From: Paucibacter_B soli
Lineage (GTDB): Bacteria; Pseudomonadota; Gammaproteobacteria; Burkholderiales; Burkholderiaceae_C
NCBI RefSeq assembly: GCF_037482845.1
Contig: NZ_JBBHJW010000006.1
Location: forward strand, 124,001-188,000
Length of the DNA stretch: 64,000 bases
Direction: 5' to 3'
This document shows positions 7,100 to 15,148 of the stretch, piece after piece. The translations under genes and the position numbers were made by a program. Within the stretch, counting starts at the first letter, position 1, and the number at the start of each line of letters is the position of its first letter. The notes under the pieces are model-generated. The model did not search any database and had not been told where the DNA came from. It saw nothing but the letters and a program-made list of their open reading frames with translations.

Positions 7100-9354
7100 A
7101 CAGCGCCGGCTACACCGTCGCGGTGCGCGAGCTCTGCGAGTTCACCGCCAAGCAGGGCGACCTGGATCTGCGCTTCACGCCCGCGCCCAGCGCGCTGGAG
7201 GGCATGGCCGGCCATGCCACGGTGGCCGCGCGCCGCGGGCCCGGCTACCAAGCCGAGCTGGCCCTTGGCGGCAGCTACAAGCAAACGCTGCAGGTGCGCG
7301 GCCGTGCGGATGGCTACGACCCGGCGCGCCAGCGCCTGGAGGAGGTCAAGACCTACAAGGGCCGCCTGGAGACCCAGCCGGCCTCGCATCGCGCCCTGCA
7401 CTGGGCGCAGGCGCGCATCTACGGCCATCTGCTGTGCCAGCAGGAGGGGCTGGCGGCGCTGGAGCTGGCCCTGGTGTATTTCAATGTCGGCAACCAGCAG
7501 GAGACGGTGTTCACCGAGCGTTGCAGTGCGGCCGAGCTGCAGGCGCATTTCGAGCTGCATGGCGAGCGCTTTCTCGCCTGGGCCGAGCAGCAGCTGGCGC
7601 AGCGCGTCGAGCGCGATGCGGCGCTGCAGGCCTTGAGCTTTCCCTTTGGCGAGTTTCGCCAGGGCCAGCGGCCGCTGGCCGAGGCGGTCTACAAGGCGGC
7701 CCTGAACCAGCGCTGCCTCTTGGCCCAGGCGCCCACCGGCATCGGCAAGACCCTGGGCACGCTGTTCCCGCTGCTGAAGGCGGCGCCGGCGAAGGCGCTG
7801 GACAAGATCTTCTTCCTGGCCGCCAAGAGCTCGGGCCGCCAGCTCGCGCTGGATGGCCTGCAGCGGCTGGCGCCCTTGCCGCTGCGGGTGCTGGAGCTGG
7901 TGGCGCGCGAGAAGGCCTGCGAGCATCCTGACCGCGCCTGCCATGGCGAGTCCTGCCCGCTGGCCCAGGGCTTTTACGACCGCCTGCCCGCGGCGCGCGC
8001 CGCCGCCGCGCAGGAGCTGCAGCTCGGCCAGGCGCGGCTGCGCGAGCTGGCGCTGGCGCACCAGGTCTGCCCCTATTACCTGAGCCAGGAGCTGGTGCGC
8101 TGGGTCGACGTGGTGGTGGGCGACTACAACTATTTCTTTGACGTCAGCGCCCTGCTGCATGGCCTGACGCAGGCCAACCAATGGCGCGTCGCCCTGCTGG
8201 TGGACGAGGCCCACAACCTGGTGGAGCGCGGCCGCAAGATGTACAGCGCCGAGCTGCTGCCCGAGACGCTGGCGCAGGCGCGGCGTTCGCCCGCGGCGCG
8301 CAACTACCCGCCCCTGAAGAAGGCGCTCACCAAGCTGCAGCGCGCCGCAACGACCCTGGGCAAGGCTCAGGCCGAGGACTACCGGGTGCACGAGCATCTG
8401 CCCGAGGCCTTGCTCACGCCGCTGCAGCTGTGCAGCGCCGCCATCGGTGAGCACTTCGGCGAGCACCCGGCCGAGCCCGATGCAGCCCTGCAGGCCTTCT
8501 ACTTCGAGGCCCTGCATTTCCTGCGCATGGCCGAGCAGCTGGGCAGCCATTCGATCGTCGACAGCAGCCGCGAGCCGGGCGGCGCCGGCCTTTGCTGGTG
8601 CCTGCGCAATGTGCTGCCGGCGCCCTTTCTGCGCCCGCGCCTGGAGGCGGCGCAGAGCAGCACCCTGTTCTCCGCCACCCTGCAGCCGGCCGACTACTAC
8701 GCCAAGCTGCTGGGCCTGCCCGAGCAGCATCTGCAGATCGAAGTGGGCTCGCCCTTTGCCGCCGAGCAGCTGCAGGTCAGCGTAGCGCGCGGCATCTCCA
8801 CGCGTTATGCGCACCGCCAGGCCTCGCTGGTGCCCATGGCCGAGCTGATGGCGCGCCAGTACGCAGCGCGGCCGGGCAACTACATCGCCTTCTTCAGCAG
8901 CTACGCCTATCTGGAGCAGCTGGCCGAGGTGCTGGCGGCGCAGCAGCCGCAGCTGCCGGTATGGGCGCAGTCGCGGCGCATGGGCGAGGCCGAGCAGAAG
9001 CGCTTCCTGGCCCGCTTCACCGAACACAGCCAAGGTATCGCGCTGGCGGTGCTGGGCGGCGCCTTCTCCGAGGGCATAGACCTGCCCGGCGCGCGCCTGA
9101 TCGGCGCCTTTGTCGCCACCCTGGGCCTGCCGCAGATCAATGCCGTCAACGAGCAGATCCGTGCGCGCATGCAGCAGCTGTTCGGCGCCGGCTACGACTA
9201 CACCTACCTCTACCCGGGCCTGCAGAAGGTGGTGCAGGCGGCCGGGCGGGTGATACGCACGACCGCGGACCAGGGCGTGCTGCACCTGATCGACGACCGC
9301 TATGCGCGCGCCGAGGTGCGCGCCTTGCTGCCGCGCTGGTGGCGCCTTGGCTGA
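7096..9354 (+). CDS. RecB/Cas4-like nuclease fused to XPD/DinG-family DNA helicase
   Basis: 752 residues from TTG 7096, which overlaps the previous stop (TTGA). Residues ~1-125 form a PDDEXK nuclease module: GRADGYD (D72) followed by LEEVKTYKG (E83-V84-K85). The superfamily 2 helicase then has Walker A APTGIGKT (K218), an Fe-S region with four cysteines (KACEHPDRACHGESC and, about 65 residues later, QVCPYY), DEAH box VDEAHN (D370-H373), and C-terminal motifs SATL, FFSSYAYL and a final QAAGRVIRT. The family unwinds DNA 5'-3' and uses the Fe-S cluster as a wedge. The N-terminal nuclease is absent from E. coli DinG. Its place behind a LexA-like box with a second PD-(D/E)XK protein suggests damage-inducible repair. 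Confidence 0.88.
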   Translation: MNSAGYTVAVRELCEFTAKQGDLDLRFTPAPSALEGMAGHATVAARRGPGYQAELALGGSYKQTLQVRGRADGYDPARQRLEEVKTYKGRLETQPASHRALHWAQARIYGHLLCQQEGLAALELALVYFNVGNQQETVFTERCSAAELQAHFELHGERFLAWAEQQLAQRVERDAALQALSFPFGEFRQGQRPLAEAVYKAALNQRCLLAQAPTGIGKTLGTLFPLLKAAPAKALDKIFFLAAKSSGRQLALDGLQRLAPLPLRVLELVAREKACEHPDRACHGESCPLAQGFYDRLPAARAAAAQELQLGQARLRELALAHQVCPYYLSQELVRWVDVVVGDYNYFFDVSALLHGLTQANQWRVALLVDEAHNLVERGRKMYSAELLPETLAQARRSPAARNYPPLKKALTKLQRAATTLGKAQAEDYRVHEHLPEALLTPLQLCSAAIGEHFGEHPAEPDAALQAFYFEALHFLRMAEQLGSHSIVDSSREPGGAGLCWCLRNVLPAPFLRPRLEAAQSSTLFSATLQPADYYAKLLGLPEQHLQIEVGSPFAAEQLQVSVARGISTRYAHRQASLVPMAELMARQYAARPGNYIAFFSSYAYLEQLAEVLAAQQPQLPVWAQSRRMGEAEQKRFLARFTEHSQGIALAVLGGAFSEGIDLPGARLIGAFVATLGLPQINAVNEQIRARMQQLFGAGYDYTYLYPGLQKVVQAAGRVIRTTADQGVLHLIDDRYARAEVRALLPRWWRLG

Positions 9355-9461
9355 CAAGCGCGTCGGGATTCTTTACAGCCATGGCTGTTGGCCCTGCGAT
9401 ATTGCACATGCTGCGTTGGAACATCCAACGAGAACAATGGCTTGCGTCTATTCGCGTGCCC

Positions 9462-9478
9462 TGGAACGGAACCTGCTT
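9462..9478 (+). promoter_or_regulatory. Candidate sigma-54 promoter for PEP-CTERM gene
   Basis: The segment TGGAACGGAACCTGCTT has GG and GC doublets exactly 12 bases apart and matches the sigma-54 consensus TGGCACG-N4-TTGCW at all but two positions. It lies 54 bases before the ATG of the PEP-CTERM gene. PEP-CTERM genes in many bacteria are known to depend on the PrsK/PrsR sigma-54 pathway, which makes this plausible. The rest of the 177-base gap 9355-9531 holds nothing else I can assign. Confidence 0.42.
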
Positions 9479-9531
9479 GCCTGGCGCCAGTGCCGTTATT
9501 TTGACGGGCAATACTGGTGAAGGAAGAACAA

Positions 9532-10263
9532 ATGCTGAATTGGTGTAGCTGGCGACATTGGGTCGCGACCTTGGCTCTGGGCTTTGCAGCGATGGGCCCG
9601 GCTCAGGCGGGCTTGGTGACTGGCGATGCCGATCCTGTGTTCGGGCCCTGGGTGCCCGGCTTGTCGTACCGGGCTGACTTCAGCTTCTACCTGCCCGATT
9701 CCGTGCTGGCCCTGGCGCATTCCTCGCCAGCCAACACGATAGACATCAATGCGCTCGACATCTACCTGGAAGGCCATGTGTGGCTGTACGAGACACTCAA
9801 CCCTTCGAATGAGAGTCTGCCCGGTACCTTCAAGTTCAAGCTGCACACCGTCACCTTCGATCTGGGCAACGACCTTTTGGTGAACTGGCAGGCGTCGGGC
9901 CTTTGGCCCTGCGTTCCCTGTTTCAGCAACATGATGCCGCTCAACGACTTTGCGCCCGCCTATACCTTCGGCTTCAGGTGGCCTGAGCTGGCCCAACCCA
10001 TGCAGCTGACCTGCTACTACGGCTGCGAGGGCTCGGACGACAGCCCCAAGCCCGCCGAAACGGCCGGTCTGACGGTTGCCTACACCTACAGGGACGACCA
10101 GGGCCGTGCACGCCCCAAGCAGGCCGAGTACAGCTTTGATGCGGCCGGCAATCGCACCATGCGGGTGAAGGGCGCAAGCGTGCCCGAGCCTGCGTCGCTG
10201 GCCTTGGTGGCCTTGGCCTTGCTGGGCTTGGGTTGGCAGCAGCGCCGCCGTCAGCAAGCTTGA
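9532..10263 (+). CDS. PEP-CTERM sorting-domain exported protein
   Basis: 243 residues from ATG 9532, chosen over the GTG at 9517 because AAGGAAG (9519-9525) is a good ribosome binding site. An N-terminal signal peptide runs to about residue 26 (ALGFAAMGPAQA). The C-terminus has the PEP-CTERM signal: VPEPASLALVALALLGLG, i.e. a VPEP box, a hydrophobic helix and then the basic tail QQRRRQQ. Such proteins are processed by exosortase and anchored or exported, often together with exopolysaccharide. The central ~190 residues, with paired cysteines and many aromatic residues, match no domain I recognise. It stands alone, with an inverted repeat after its stop. Confidence 0.88.
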   Translation: MLNWCSWRHWVATLALGFAAMGPAQAGLVTGDADPVFGPWVPGLSYRADFSFYLPDSVLALAHSSPANTIDINALDIYLEGHVWLYETLNPSNESLPGTFKFKLHTVTFDLGNDLLVNWQASGLWPCVPCFSNMMPLNDFAPAYTFGFRWPELAQPMQLTCYYGCEGSDDSPKPAETAGLTVAYTYRDDQGRARPKQAEYSFDAAGNRTMRVKGASVPEPASLALVALALLGLGWQQRRRQQA

Positions 10264-10278
10264 GTTGAAGTCTTGCTT

Positions 10279-10303
10279 GCGCGCCGCAAGCCTTGCGGCG
10301 CGC
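10279..10303. terminator. Bidirectional hairpin between convergent genes
   Basis: A perfect 12-base inverted repeat, GCGCGCCGCAAG-C-CTTGCGGCGCGC, fills the 42-base gap between the PEP-CTERM gene (plus) and the cyclase gene (minus). There is no clear U-run on either side, so it may act as a weak intrinsic terminator or as a 3'-end stabilising stem. Its position suits termination from both directions. Confidence 0.6.
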
Positions 10304-10305
10304 CT

Positions 10306-13167
10306 TCAGTGCATATGCCCCGGCGGCTGACTCAGCCGCAGTGCCGCCTTGACGGCGCTGGCCGTATCCCAGTCCATGGCTGACAGCCATGCAGGGTGCT
10401 TGGTCGGCTCGGGTGCGGCCTTGCTCATTGATTCCAGCAGGCCCAGCCAGCGCGCTTGGGCGCGCTCGGATCGCACCAGACCGGCGCGCTCGCGCAGGGC
10501 TTGGGCGGCGCAGGCCAGGGCCAGCGCGGGCTCTGTCTGAGCCTGGCCCTGGGCCAGCCAGGCGTGATCCTCCAGGCTGGCGAGCAGTTGCTCCCGCATA
10601 TCGAAGGCATTGAAGGCGATCAGCGATTCCGCCAGCCTGGGCATGGCTTCGCTGCTGCGGCCTTCCATCAGGTCGAGTCGCGCCAGCAGGGCCAAGGCGT
10701 TCGCGGTGCCGCGCCGGTCGGCGGCGGCCAGGCATATCGTCAGGGAGCGCGCCAGCCCCTGTGCGGCATGCTCGCGCTCACCGGTCTCCAGGGCCAGCTG
10801 TGCCAATCCCAACTCGGCCTCGGCCTCGGTTTCCGGATGCCTGAGCTGGCGAGCGAGGTCCAGGGCCTGCTGAAGAAACTCCAGCGCTGCATCGTCATGG
10901 CCACGCCACAGATCGATCTGCCCCAGCTGCAGCAGCGCGATCGCCTCCCCGACTGGCTTTTCGCATTGTCGAAAAATGTCCAGTGCTTCCAGATTGGCCA
11001 CCATCGCGGCATCGGCCTCGCCCGCCGCCAGCTTGGCCATCGCCAGGGTGGAGAGCGTGGACGCTACGTCAAAAGGTTTGTCCGCCAGCCCGCGGCGCAA
11101 GGCCAGGCAGGTTTGCAGGTCGCGCTCGGCCGCCACATGGTCGCTCTGGCTGACGGCCAGGGCGGCTGACACATAGAGTGCGTGGCCACGCATCCAGTCG
11201 TCGGTCTGCAGCGCCGGCAGCTGCAGCAAGGCTGCCATGGTGCTGCGGCCCTCGCTGGTATAGCCGCGCAGGATCCAGAAGCCCTGCAGCGCCACCGCCA
11301 ACTTGACCCCGACGATGGGGTCGATGACGCCGTTGTCGGCCTGCGCAAAGGTGATTGCGGCGCGCAGATTGTCCTGCTCGGTATCGAGCCGGTGCAGCCA
11401 CTCGCCCTGCTGGGGGCCGCGCAATCCATCGCGCCCCTGCTTGGCAAAGGCGAAGAAGTAGTGGCAGTGGGCGGCACCCAGCGCTTCGGCGGCGCCGCTC
11501 TGGCCTAACTTTTCGCTGGCGTAGTCGCGCAGGGTCTCCAGCATGCGGTAGCGCGTGCCTTCGGCCCCCGCGCTCATCAACAGCAGAGACTTTTCCACCA
11601 GCTGCGTGATCAGGTCCAGCAGATCAAGCGGGTCAAGCGGCTCGGCGCTGCACACGGCCTCGGCGGCCGCCAGACTGAAGCCGCCCTTGAACGGCGCCAG
11701 CCGCTGGAACAGCGTCTGCTCCGGTTCGGGCAGGCTGTCGTACGACCAGTCCACCAGCGCGCGCAGGGTCTGCTGGCGTTCCTGCAGCACGCGTGAGCCG
11801 CCGGTCAGGATCTTGTAGCGATCATGGAGCCGCCGGTTGATGTCCTGCAGCGAGAGGGCGCGTAGACGCGCGGCCGCCAGCTCCAGGGCGAGGGGAATGC
11901 CTTCCAGGCGTGCCACCAACTCGGCCACGGCCGGCGCCTGCTCCTCGTCCAGCACAAAGCCGGGCTTGTGGGCCTGGACGCGATCGACGAACAGGCGCAC
12001 CGCGGCAGAGCGCTGCAGCGTGGCGAGGTCGTCGCCGGGCTTGGGAATGGGCAGGGGCAGGATGGGGTAGGCCTGCTCACCCGGGATGCGCAAGGCCTCG
12101 CGACTCGATGCAGCCAGGCGCACATGGGGGCAGGCCTTGATGACGGCATGGGCAAGTTGCGCCGCGGCCTTCACCAGGTGTTCGCAGTTGTCGAAGATCA
12201 GCAGGGTGCGCTTGTCCTTGAGATGGGCGCAGACCGATTGCAGCAGGCTGCGATCGGGCTCTTCACGCAACTCCAGTACCTGGGCGACCTCCGCCAAGGC
12301 CAGTTGCGGATCGCTGATGGGAGCCAGGTCGAGGAACCAGACGCCATCCGGAAACAGGTGCATCAACTCGGCCGCGGCCTGCAGGCTCAGCCGCGTCTTG
12401 CCCAGGCCGCCCATGCCCAGCAGCGTCACCAGCCTGGCGCTGCCCAGCAAGGCCTTGATGTCGCGCAGCTCCTGCTCGCGGCCGACGAACATGCTGGCCT
12501 GCTGCGGCAGATTGTTGGGAATTTCGCGCACCGGCAGCCAACGTTCGCCGCGGCGTGCCACCCGGTAGGCCTTGTCGCCATCGGTGGGCGTAGCCAGCAT
12601 CACGCCCGGCGACACCAGCTCGAACAGTTCCATCGGCTCGCTCACGCCCTTGAGCACCCAATGCCCCTGCGAGGCCAGCGCCAGGCCCTCGGCCAGTTCG
12701 TCCACGGCCACGCCAACGCGCGCCTCCGGGCTCAGCAGGGTTTGCCCGCCGTTGGCAAGTGCCATGATGCGGGCGGCGGTCGGCTTGGCCAGGCCGTCCA
12801 CTTCCAGCGGCTTGGCGCCCCGCTGCACATCCTGCGCACTGTTCTCGCGCAGCAGCACCGGCCCCAGATGCAGGCCCGCACGCGCCTTGAGCGGCGTGCT
12901 CAAGCCTGCGATGGCGCGGTGGTAGGCGAGGGCATAGTGCAGGGCGTTGGCGGCGCTGTCGAACATCAGCAGCATGCCGTCGGTCTTGTCGATCTCGCGG
13001 CCCTGCCAGCGCGGCAGCAGGTCGCGTGCGACCCGGTCGTGCTGGCGCCAGACCTCGGCCATGGCGGCATCGCCCAAGCGCTCGGACAAGGCGGTGCTGT
13101 CGACCACGTCGGTCAGCAGCAGGGCCCGTATCTGCGTGCTGGTCGCTTGCTCGCTCATGCAGCTCAC
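10306..13167 (-). CDS. Class III nucleotidyl cyclase - STAND/NB-ARC ATPase - TPR protein
   Basis: 953 residues from GTG 13167 (overlapping the previous stop, GTGA), or 950 from ATG 13158. Residues ~14-165 are a class III cyclase homology domain with both metal Asp positions (D20 in LLLTDVVDST, D63 in DKTDG) and the purine-selecting Lys (K61). The usual V-N-x-A-A-R motif reads K-P-T-A-A-R, so the ribose-positioning Asn is Pro129. A STAND ATPase follows, with P-loop LLGMGGLGKT near residue 250 and Walker B LLIFDNCEHL, then a TPR-rich C-terminal ~400 residues (VGEAIALLQLGQIDLWRG repeats). It looks like a signal-sensing ATPase controlling a cyclase. It is third in a leftward operon with the CoA-hydrolase/GNAT and cNMP-patatin genes. 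Whether cAMP is really made is uncertain. Confidence 0.82.
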   Translation of the reverse strand: MSCMSEQATSTQIRALLLTDVVDSTALSERLGDAAMAEVWRQHDRVARDLLPRWQGREIDKTDGMLLMFDSAANALHYALAYHRAIAGLSTPLKARAGLHLGPVLLRENSAQDVQRGAKPLEVDGLAKPTAARIMALANGGQTLLSPEARVGVAVDELAEGLALASQGHWVLKGVSEPMELFELVSPGVMLATPTDGDKAYRVARRGERWLPVREIPNNLPQQASMFVGREQELRDIKALLGSARLVTLLGMGGLGKTRLSLQAAAELMHLFPDGVWFLDLAPISDPQLALAEVAQVLELREEPDRSLLQSVCAHLKDKRTLLIFDNCEHLVKAAAQLAHAVIKACPHVRLAASSREALRIPGEQAYPILPLPIPKPGDDLATLQRSAAVRLFVDRVQAHKPGFVLDEEQAPAVAELVARLEGIPLALELAAARLRALSLQDINRRLHDRYKILTGGSRVLQERQQTLRALVDWSYDSLPEPEQTLFQRLAPFKGGFSLAAAEAVCSAEPLDPLDLLDLITQLVEKSLLLMSAGAEGTRYRMLETLRDYASEKLGQSGAAEALGAAHCHYFFAFAKQGRDGLRGPQQGEWLHRLDTEQDNLRAAITFAQADNGVIDPIVGVKLAVALQGFWILRGYTSEGRSTMAALLQLPALQTDDWMRGHALYVSAALAVSQSDHVAAERDLQTCLALRRGLADKPFDVASTLSTLAMAKLAAGEADAAMVANLEALDIFRQCEKPVGEAIALLQLGQIDLWRGHDDAALEFLQQALDLARQLRHPETEAEAELGLAQLALETGEREHAAQGLARSLTICLAAADRRGTANALALLARLDLMEGRSSEAMPRLAESLIAFNAFDMREQLLASLEDHAWLAQGQAQTEPALALACAAQALRERAGLVRSERAQARWLGLLESMSKAAPEPTKHPAWLSAMDWDTASAVKAALRLSQPPGHMH

Positions 13168-15131
13168 AGCAGACTGGTGATCTTCACGGACGAGCCCAGG
13201 CTTTCAATCTGCACCTGCTCGGAGAGGCCGCGCGCGAGCTTGATCATGGGGTCGTTGCTGGCGAGCACCTCGGCGACGAAGCCACGCACGCCGCGCGCCC
13301 TGGCATGTTCGCCCATGCGCTGCTGCAGCAGGGCGCCCAGGCCCTGGCCCTGCCAGCCGGGATGCACCATGAAGGCCGTCTCGGCCAGATTGGTGCTGGG
13401 GTCCACCATATACATGGCATGTGCGATCACCTTGGGGTCCTCGCGGCTGCCCACGCAGGCCACCATGGCCACCTCGGTTTCCGAGTTCAGATTGCAAAGC
13501 CGCTGCACGTCGCGGCTGGACAGGCCGCGCAAGCGCCTGAAGAAGCGGGTGTAGACGTCGCGTTCCGGCAGCTGGTGGAAGAGTTCGCGGATGGCCTCGC
13601 CATCGCTGGCCATGGCCGGCCGCAGCAGCACCGAGCGCTGGTCCTTCAGCAACATTTGCCGTTCCTCTTCGACGGCATAGGCCAGCAGATTGCGCAGGGT
13701 CTGGTCGGCCGGCACATAGCCCATGGCCTTGGCCTGCTCAAGCAGCTCAGCGCGCGCGCCGGGGTGGGCGATCTGGATCAGCGCCACCGCACGCTCGCGG
13801 ATCGACTTGCCGAACAGATAGGCAATGCCGTACTCGGTGATCACGTAATGCACATCGCTGCGCGGGATGGCCACGCCTTCCCCGGCCAGCAGGGCGGGCC
13901 GGATGCGCGAGCCCTGCTCGCCGTCCTCGGTCGAGGCCAGGCAGATGATGGCCTTGCCGCCGCGCGAGCGCGAAGCGGCTTGCAGGAACTCGGCTTGTGC
14001 GGCAACACCGCCGTAGAAGTCACCCTGGAACTGGTCGACGCAGACTTGGCCCGTCAGGTCCACCGCAAAGGCCTGGGTCACCGACACCAGCTGGTGTTGC
14101 GCGCCCAGGGTCCAGGCATCGCAGACCGCCTCGATGGGCTGGAAGGAAAACATCGGGTTGCGGTCGATCAGCTCGTAGAGCCGGCGTGAGCCCATGGCAA
14201 AGCTGGTGACGATCTTGCCGCGCTGATTGGTCTTGCGCTGGCCGGTCAGAATGCCGCGCTCCAGCAGCGGGATGATGGCGTCGGTGATCACGTCGGAGTG
14301 AATGCCCAGGTCCTGGCGGTCACTCAGGTACTTGAGCGCCTCGTTGCTGTAGCGGCCCATGCCGATCTGCAGCGTGGAGCCGTCATCGATGATGCTGCCG
14401 ATGTAACGCGCGATCTGCTCGACCACCTCGGTGGGCGGTGCCGGGTGCGCATACTCGATCACCGGCGTGTCCACCGGCACCAGGTGATCGATCTCGCCCA
14501 CATGCAGCATCGAGTCCCCCATGGTGCGCGGCATATGGGGGTTGACTTCGGCGATCACCAGGCGCGCCCGGGCCACGGCAGCGGGCGTGATGTCCACCGA
14601 CACACCCAGTGAGACATAGCCGAACTCGTCCGGCATCGAGACCTGGATCAGGGCCACATCGACCGGAATGCGCCCGATCGCGATCAGCTGCGGCACGCGT
14701 GCCACGGAGAGCGGCACATAGTCGGCCTGACCTTGCTTGACGGCGGCGCGCATGTCCTGGCCCACAAAGAAACAGCGGTGCCGATACTTGGTCTGGGGCA
14801 GGCCTTGCGCGTCGTGCTGCAGCGCGCTGTCGGTCAGGAAATGCAGCAACTCGACGTCTTGCGGTGCCGGCGAGCAAGCCTCCAGCGCTGCCACCAGGCT
14901 GCGCGGGGTGGCGCTGGCGGTGCCGACATAGACATGGTCGCCGGGCTTGATCAGCTTGACCGCCATCTGCGCGCTGCAGATCCTTTCGGCACAGGCGGCC
15001 AGGCGCGGGTCGATCGCCGGCTCGGCGTCCTTGGGGCTGGCGCTGAAGCGCTGTTGCCAGGCTTGCACCAGGCGTTGCAGCAAGCCCTCTGCGGATGGCT
15101 TGGGTGCTGTTTCTGATTGACCGTCTGCCAT
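13164..15131 (-). CDS. Acetyl-CoA hydrolase/transferase fused to GNAT acetyltransferase
   Basis: 655 residues. Residues ~45-470 are a family I CoA-transferase/acetyl-CoA hydrolase of the Cat1/Ach1 type. Visible motifs include LHFLTDSAL, VSMPDEFGYVSLGVSVD, the glycine segment LQIGMGRYSNEAL, and HYVITEYGIAYLFGKS, which carries the expected catalytic Glu. Residues ~485-640 are a GNAT domain with the acetyl-CoA-binding run VHPGWQGQGLGALLQQRM. The fusion could move acyl groups from CoA to protein lysines, or regulate the hydrolase. ATG 15131 follows the patatin stop by 17 bases; its stop overlaps the cyclase start. Confidence 0.85.
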   Translation of the reverse strand: MADGQSETAPKPSAEGLLQRLVQAWQQRFSASPKDAEPAIDPRLAACAERICSAQMAVKLIKPGDHVYVGTASATPRSLVAALEACSPAPQDVELLHFLTDSALQHDAQGLPQTKYRHRCFFVGQDMRAAVKQGQADYVPLSVARVPQLIAIGRIPVDVALIQVSMPDEFGYVSLGVSVDITPAAVARARLVIAEVNPHMPRTMGDSMLHVGEIDHLVPVDTPVIEYAHPAPPTEVVEQIARYIGSIIDDGSTLQIGMGRYSNEALKYLSDRQDLGIHSDVITDAIIPLLERGILTGQRKTNQRGKIVTSFAMGSRRLYELIDRNPMFSFQPIEAVCDAWTLGAQHQLVSVTQAFAVDLTGQVCVDQFQGDFYGGVAAQAEFLQAASRSRGGKAIICLASTEDGEQGSRIRPALLAGEGVAIPRSDVHYVITEYGIAYLFGKSIRERAVALIQIAHPGARAELLEQAKAMGYVPADQTLRNLLAYAVEEERQMLLKDQRSVLLRPAMASDGEAIRELFHQLPERDVYTRFFRRLRGLSSRDVQRLCNLNSETEVAMVACVGSREDPKVIAHAMYMVDPSTNLAETAFMVHPGWQGQGLGALLQQRMGEHARARGVRGFVAEVLASNDPMIKLARGLSEQVQIESLGSSVKITSLL

Positions 15132-15148
15132 CGCTGGACTCCTTGCTG

